This document shows, piece by piece, positions 4,688 to 7,187 of a stretch of 7,187 nt of DNA. Source of the DNA: Candidatus Peregrinibacteria bacterium CG11_big_fil_rev_8_21_14_0_20_46_8 (GTDB lineage: Bacteria > Patescibacteriota > Gracilibacteria > UBA1369 > UM-FILTER-53-11); contig PCVQ01000041.1 in assembly GCA_002796025.1 (NCBI GenBank), positions 7,829-15,015 on the forward strand, written 5' to 3'. The stretch's first letter is position 1. Every line of letters starts with the position of its first letter. A program made the position numbers and the translations under genes. The notes beneath the pieces are model-generated. The model did no database searches, was not told the DNA's origin, and saw nothing but the letters and a program-made list of their open reading frames with translations.

Positions 4688-4941
4688 AAATTCTCCATTG
4701 GGAATTTCCTCAAAAAAATATCTCCAAGATTATTCCAGCCCTTGTCTTCAGATTTTTCTTGCGTACTCTGAGCGATAGTGGGCGGCTCTGGAGAAGGTTG
4801 AGTTCGTGTGCTACAGGCAGTCGCAGCAAGTACCGTGCTCATAATAAGTGCGAGGCGAGAATGCCTGGTAATAGGCTGCGCAGACTGTGGTGGTTCTTGC
4901 TCTCTCTGTTGATCAATATCAGAAGGCGTTTCCCTTTTCAT
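4651..4941 (-). CDS. Lipoprotein signal and linker, N-terminal part of the frameshifted transglycosylase
   Basis: The product begins with an unusually long polar stretch (MKRETPSDIDQQREQEPPQS), then a basic residue pair and a hydrophobic segment, RLALIMSTVLAATAC, ending at a Cys that fits a lipoprotein site, followed by a Pro/Ser/Thr/Gln-rich linker. After DIF at the T7 run (4712-4718) the frame runs 19 more residues into unrelated sequence and stops at 4651, whereas the -1 frame continues as the LysM / transglycosylase part. An eight-T run would join the two exactly, as ...GDIFFEEIPNGEFLPEER. A GTG at 4947 is an alternative start; the ATG at 4941 was chosen because it shortens the already long leader. 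No clear Shine-Dalgarno is present. TTGACA at 4973-4978 on this strand is a perfect -35 hexamer but lacks a good -10 partner. Confidence 0.65.
   Translation of the reverse strand: MKRETPSDIDQQREQEPPQSAQPITRHSRLALIMSTVLAATACSTRTQPSPEPPTIAQSTQEKSEDKGWNNLGDIFLRKFPMENFCQRSVPSDCSN
4712..4718 (-). other. T7 run, site of the -1 frame change
   Basis: Seven T residues on the minus strand lie in the zero frame as T TTT TTG, which fits the X XXY YYZ pattern of bacterial -1 slippery heptamers. An AU-rich stem (AAATTC with GAATTT, 9-nt loop, two possible extra G-U pairs) starts a few nucleotides downstream, but it is weak. The run is also a typical place for an indel or a homopolymer miscall. Confidence 0.6.
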
Positions 4942-4966
4942 AGGCACTCAACCTACAACATTAAAC

Positions 4967-4990
4967 CTCATCTGTCAATAGACAGATGAG
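4967..4990. repeat. Perfect 10-bp inverted repeat between divergent units
   Basis: CTCATCTGTC at 4967-4976 and GACAGATGAG at 4981-4990 are perfect complements separated by AATA. The dyad sits in the short divergent region between the frameshifted lipoprotein gene (minus) and tRNA-Lys (plus). It contains a minus-strand TTGACA hexamer (4973-4978) and ends 6 bp before the plus-strand -35 element. No T run follows on either strand, so an operator is likelier than a terminator. Confidence 0.6.
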
Positions 4991-4996
4991 CCACTA

Positions 4997-5025
4997 TTGA
5001 TCTGATGAAAGATATATCCTAAACT
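4997..5025 (+). promoter_or_regulatory. Candidate promoter of tRNA-Lys, glycosyltransferase and radA
   Basis: TTGATC (4997-5002) and TAAACT (5020-5025) are separated by 17 bp, each matching four of six consensus bases. Transcription would start at about 5032, practically at the tRNA 5' end, leaving little or no leader for RNase P. As the tRNA, glycosyltransferase and radA genes are closely packed and no other promoter is evident, this one may serve all three. Confidence 0.4.
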
Positions 5026-5030
5026 GCCCT

Positions 5031-5107
5031 GGGCCAGTAGCTCAGCTGGTTAGAGCAGATCCCTCTTAAGGATAAGGTCGAGGGTTCGAATACCTCCTGG
5101 CCCACCA
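5031..5107 (+). tRNA. tRNA-Lys (anticodon CUU) with two broken stem pairs, CCA encoded
   Basis: The cloverleaf has an intact acceptor stem (GGGCCAG with CTGGCCC), D stem GCTC/GAGC, anticodon loop CTCTTAA (anticodon CTT at 5065-5067), discriminator A and encoded CCA (5105-5107). Two pairs are broken: position 43 is A (5074) opposite G27 (5058), and position 61 is A (5092) opposite G53 (5084). G53-C61 is almost universal in tRNAs and supports the T loop. Both changes would be C to A, so this may be a degenerate gene, a genuine variant or base-call damage. The next coding region begins 11 nt after the CCA end. Confidence 0.85.
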
Positions 5108-5117
5108 TGTTTTCCCC

Positions 5118-6233
5118 ATGAAACGAATCCTCTTCTACACCGATACGCCAATGCTCGGCGGAACCGAAGAGCAGATGTACCTCTTGGCGAAATTTTTGCC
5201 GAAGGATCAATTTGAAATCACGATCGCCTGTAGCAAAAGTACGGCACTTAATGAGTGGTGCGCGCGGCTTATTGGAATCGGTTGCAATATTGTGCGATTG
5301 AATGTGATTCATAAGCATGACCCGCGCCATTTTTTGTATTTAAAAAAACTGCTGCCACAATTTGATCTTCTTCACTTGCATTTATGGAATCCGGCAAGCT
5401 GCAGATGGGCACTTGCTGCAGCTCGTGAAATACCGACGATTATCACCGAACATGATCCCTTTCCGCTCAGCGACTTTAAACAATGGCTGAAAAAAATATT
5501 AAGTACATCGGTAAAAAAAGTTATTGTCTGCTCCGAAGCTGCACAAAAAATTGTGCACGAAAATTTTGAGATGTTTCACAATAAAATTGCTTTAATTCGA
5601 AATGGAATAGATGTTGAAACCTGGCGCGAGCGTGTTCAAAGTACTAACCGCGATGAAGTGCGTGCAAAAATTTTTGGTGCAAAACAGCGCGATACTATAG
5701 TGCTCTGTGTTGCAGAACTGAATGAGCGGAAGGGGCAAAGATATTTGATTGAAGCATGTGCAGCACTGCGTGAAACACATCCTCATATTAAATTGATTTT
5801 AGCGGGAACAGGACCGGCTCGTTTGCACTATGAAAAACTTGCGCAACAACTGAATGCCGACTGTTTATTTTTGGGACGGCGGAATAATGTCGCAGAACTG
5901 ATGGCATCAGCAGATATCTTTGTATTGCCGAGTATACGCGAGGCATTTGGATTGGTAATTTTGGAAGCTGCAATTGCACAGGTGCCGGTAATTGCATCAA
6001 ATACTGGCGGCATTCGAGAGTTGATAAAAGACAATGAAACAGGACGTTTAGTCGCACCGCAAGACAGCCAAGCACTAAGCCTCGCCTTAAAGGATATGAT
6101 TGAAAATTCGTGGGACTGCCGAAAATTTGCAACTGCGGCACGCCAAGTTGTAGAAGAGCATTTTGATGCAAAAAAGATGGCGGAAGAGACGGCCGCACTA
6201 TATGATGAGGTGCTTAATCAAATAACCAACTAG
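5118..6233 (+). CDS. GT4-family glycosyltransferase (GT-B fold)
   Basis: This enzyme transfers a sugar from a nucleotide-sugar donor to an envelope lipid, glycan or protein; donor and acceptor cannot be read from the sequence. The 371 residues form the two Rossmann-like domains of the GT-B fold. The acceptor domain starts with MKRILFYTDTPMLGGTE, whose Gly-rich loop (G14-G15) usually contacts the substrate. The linker region carries IRNGID (160-165). The donor domain has LNERKG (201-206), LILAGTGP and the retaining GT4 signature EAFGLVILE with Glu275 and Glu283, which bind the donor sugar nucleotide. No signal or membrane segment is seen, so it should act on the cytoplasmic face. The ATG lies 10 nt after tRNA-Lys without a Shine-Dalgarno or room for a promoter, so co-transcription with the tRNA is likely. 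radA follows after 3 nt. Confidence 0.93.
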   Translation: MKRILFYTDTPMLGGTEEQMYLLAKFLPKDQFEITIACSKSTALNEWCARLIGIGCNIVRLNVIHKHDPRHFLYLKKLLPQFDLLHLHLWNPASCRWALAAAREIPTIITEHDPFPLSDFKQWLKKILSTSVKKVIVCSEAAQKIVHENFEMFHNKIALIRNGIDVETWRERVQSTNRDEVRAKIFGAKQRDTIVLCVAELNERKGQRYLIEACAALRETHPHIKLILAGTGPARLHYEKLAQQLNADCLFLGRRNNVAELMASADIFVLPSIREAFGLVILEAAIAQVPVIASNTGGIRELIKDNETGRLVAPQDSQALSLALKDMIENSWDCRKFATAARQVVEEHFDAKKMAEETAALYDEVLNQITN

Positions 6234-6236
6234 CAG

Positions 6237-7187
6237 ATGGCGAAAAGCTCGATTATCTACACATGCACAGAGTGCTCGCATCAGGCGCCAAAATGGGAAG
6301 GGCGCTGTCAGCAGTGCGAGTCGTGGGGCACATTGATGGAAGGCGAAAAAATGGCACCGACTCAGCGCGATAAAAAAATAGCAGCGCATGCACGCAGCCC
6401 AAAAGAATTTACTAGCGTACTTGCCTCGCTTTCAAAATCTATTGCAACTGCAACCGGCATCGAAGAGCTCGACCGTGTACTTGGCGGAGGAATTGTAGAT
6501 GGTGCACTTATACTGCTCACAGGCGAACCGGGTATTGGAAAATCTACACTGACACTGCAAATTGCAAACGCACTTTCACAACAAAGTAAAAAAATCCTCT
6601 ACATTTCCGGCGAGGAATCGGAAGAGCAAATTTCATTGCGCGGGCAGCGGTTAAATTTGCAGCTGCAAAATCTCCACATCCTTGCCGAACAAAATCTCGA
6701 ATCTGTTATTGCAACCGCTGAGCAAGAAAAGCCCGAACTCCTTATTATCGATTCCATTCAAGTGATGAGCAGCGGCGCCTTGCCGGGAGGAGGCGGTGGA
6801 ACTTCACAAGTCCGCTTTTGCACCGAGCAACTTTTAGAATTTGCAAAGCCGCGCAATATTCCGGTACTTATTATCGGCCATGTAACCAAAGACGGCAATT
6901 TGGCGGGGCCGCGTGTGCTGGAACATCTTGTAGATACCGTCCTCTATTTTGAAGGCAGCCGGAGCCACGAGCTCCGCATGCTGCGGCCGGTAAAAAACCG
7001 CTTTGGCTCAACACAAGAAGTTGGGATCTTTGCCATGGATAGCAAGGGCCTACAGCCAATCGATAACGTGCAAGATTTTTTCCTCAAAGATCGGCACGCC
7101 GGACAAATCGGAACCTGCCTTGTTGCAACCATGGAAGGTTCACGTCCGATTATTGTTGAAGTTCAAGCGCTCACAAACAAGACAGCA
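6237..7187 (+). CDS. radA: DNA repair protein RadA (Sms), partial at the right edge
   Basis: RadA is a RecA-like ATPase and hexameric helicase that drives branch migration in recombinational repair. The first 317 codons are present; the family has about 450 residues, so the C-terminal Lon-like (inactive protease) domain is mostly missing. Visible elements are the N-terminal zinc finger C10-x2-C13-x10-C24-x2-C27, Walker A GEPGIGKS (96-103), Walker B ELLIIDS (167-173), the TSQVRFCTEQL segment and the RadA-specific KNRFG motif (253-257). The ATG lies 3 nt after the glycosyltransferase stop, with no Shine-Dalgarno, indicating translation coupled to the upstream gene. All key residues are present and the frame is unbroken to the window edge. 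The Gly-rich run GGGGG at 184-188 lies in a loop where other RadAs carry a Pro-Gly-Ser-type segment. Confidence 0.97.
   Translation, partial: MAKSSIIYTCTECSHQAPKWEGRCQQCESWGTLMEGEKMAPTQRDKKIAAHARSPKEFTSVLASLSKSIATATGIEELDRVLGGGIVDGALILLTGEPGIGKSTLTLQIANALSQQSKKILYISGEESEEQISLRGQRLNLQLQNLHILAEQNLESVIATAEQEKPELLIIDSIQVMSSGALPGGGGGTSQVRFCTEQLLEFAKPRNIPVLIIGHVTKDGNLAGPRVLEHLVDTVLYFEGSRSHELRMLRPVKNRFGSTQEVGIFAMDSKGLQPIDNVQDFFLKDRHAGQIGTCLVATMEGSRPIIVEVQALTNKTA

Noticed and set aside
5019..5330. Minus-strand open frame of about 100 codons over tRNA-Lys and the glycosyltransferase start
   Set aside because: It is antisense to a tRNA and a well-supported GT4 gene.
578..6233. Alternative genetic code with UGA read as glycine, as in some candidate phyla
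   Set aside because: clpP ends at TGA in the expected place, and no conserved gene contains an in-frame TGA.
1..7187. CRISPR array, prophage or defence island
   Set aside because: No regularly spaced direct repeats, phage structural genes or defence effectors were seen; the only nuclease is the lone HNH protein.

Overview
The window is bacterial. It carries the 5' part of a 16S rRNA gene, three tRNA genes with encoded CCA ends, and clear bacterial genes for ClpP, RadA, a GT4 glycosyltransferase and two lipoproteins. The standard genetic code fits: clpP ends in TGA and I saw no in-frame TGA in the other genes. The small conserved proteins, an HNH nuclease gene that runs into a tRNA, and the lack of Shine-Dalgarno sequences suggest an uncultured lineage, perhaps of the Candidate Phyla Radiation (Patescibacteria). 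That placement is a guess; the rest of the 16S gene would settle it.

Layout. 1-243 (minus) is the start of a 16S gene leaving the window to the left. Behind it lie a structured leader of about 160 nt with a boxA-like antitermination site and a good sigma70-type promoter at 411-438. Divergent from this, clpP (578-1231) overlaps a small lipoprotein gene (1228-1803), and tRNA-Cys(GCA) follows on the same strand. A minus-strand block comes next, read right to left: a frameshifted lipoprotein / lytic transglycosylase (4941 to 3614), a 65-residue conserved protein with its own promoter and terminator, a 67-residue protein with a pilin-like helix, an HNH endonuclease whose stop codon lies inside tRNA-Leu(UAA), and an unrecognised acidic protein with a -10 box almost touching its ATG. 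From 5031 the plus strand resumes with a tRNA-Lys(CUU) that has two broken stem pairs, then a GT4 glycosyltransferase and radA, which runs off the right edge.

The genes are mostly housekeeping (translation, proteolysis, recombination and repair, cell envelope), and I see no multi-gene defence system, CRISPR array or prophage. The points most worth a second look are the -1 frameshift at a seven-T run that separates the lipoprotein signal from its LysM / transglycosylase part, the HNH gene fused into tRNA-Leu, the two C-to-A-type mismatches in tRNA-Lys, and the absence of a close Shine-Dalgarno sequence at every start codon.
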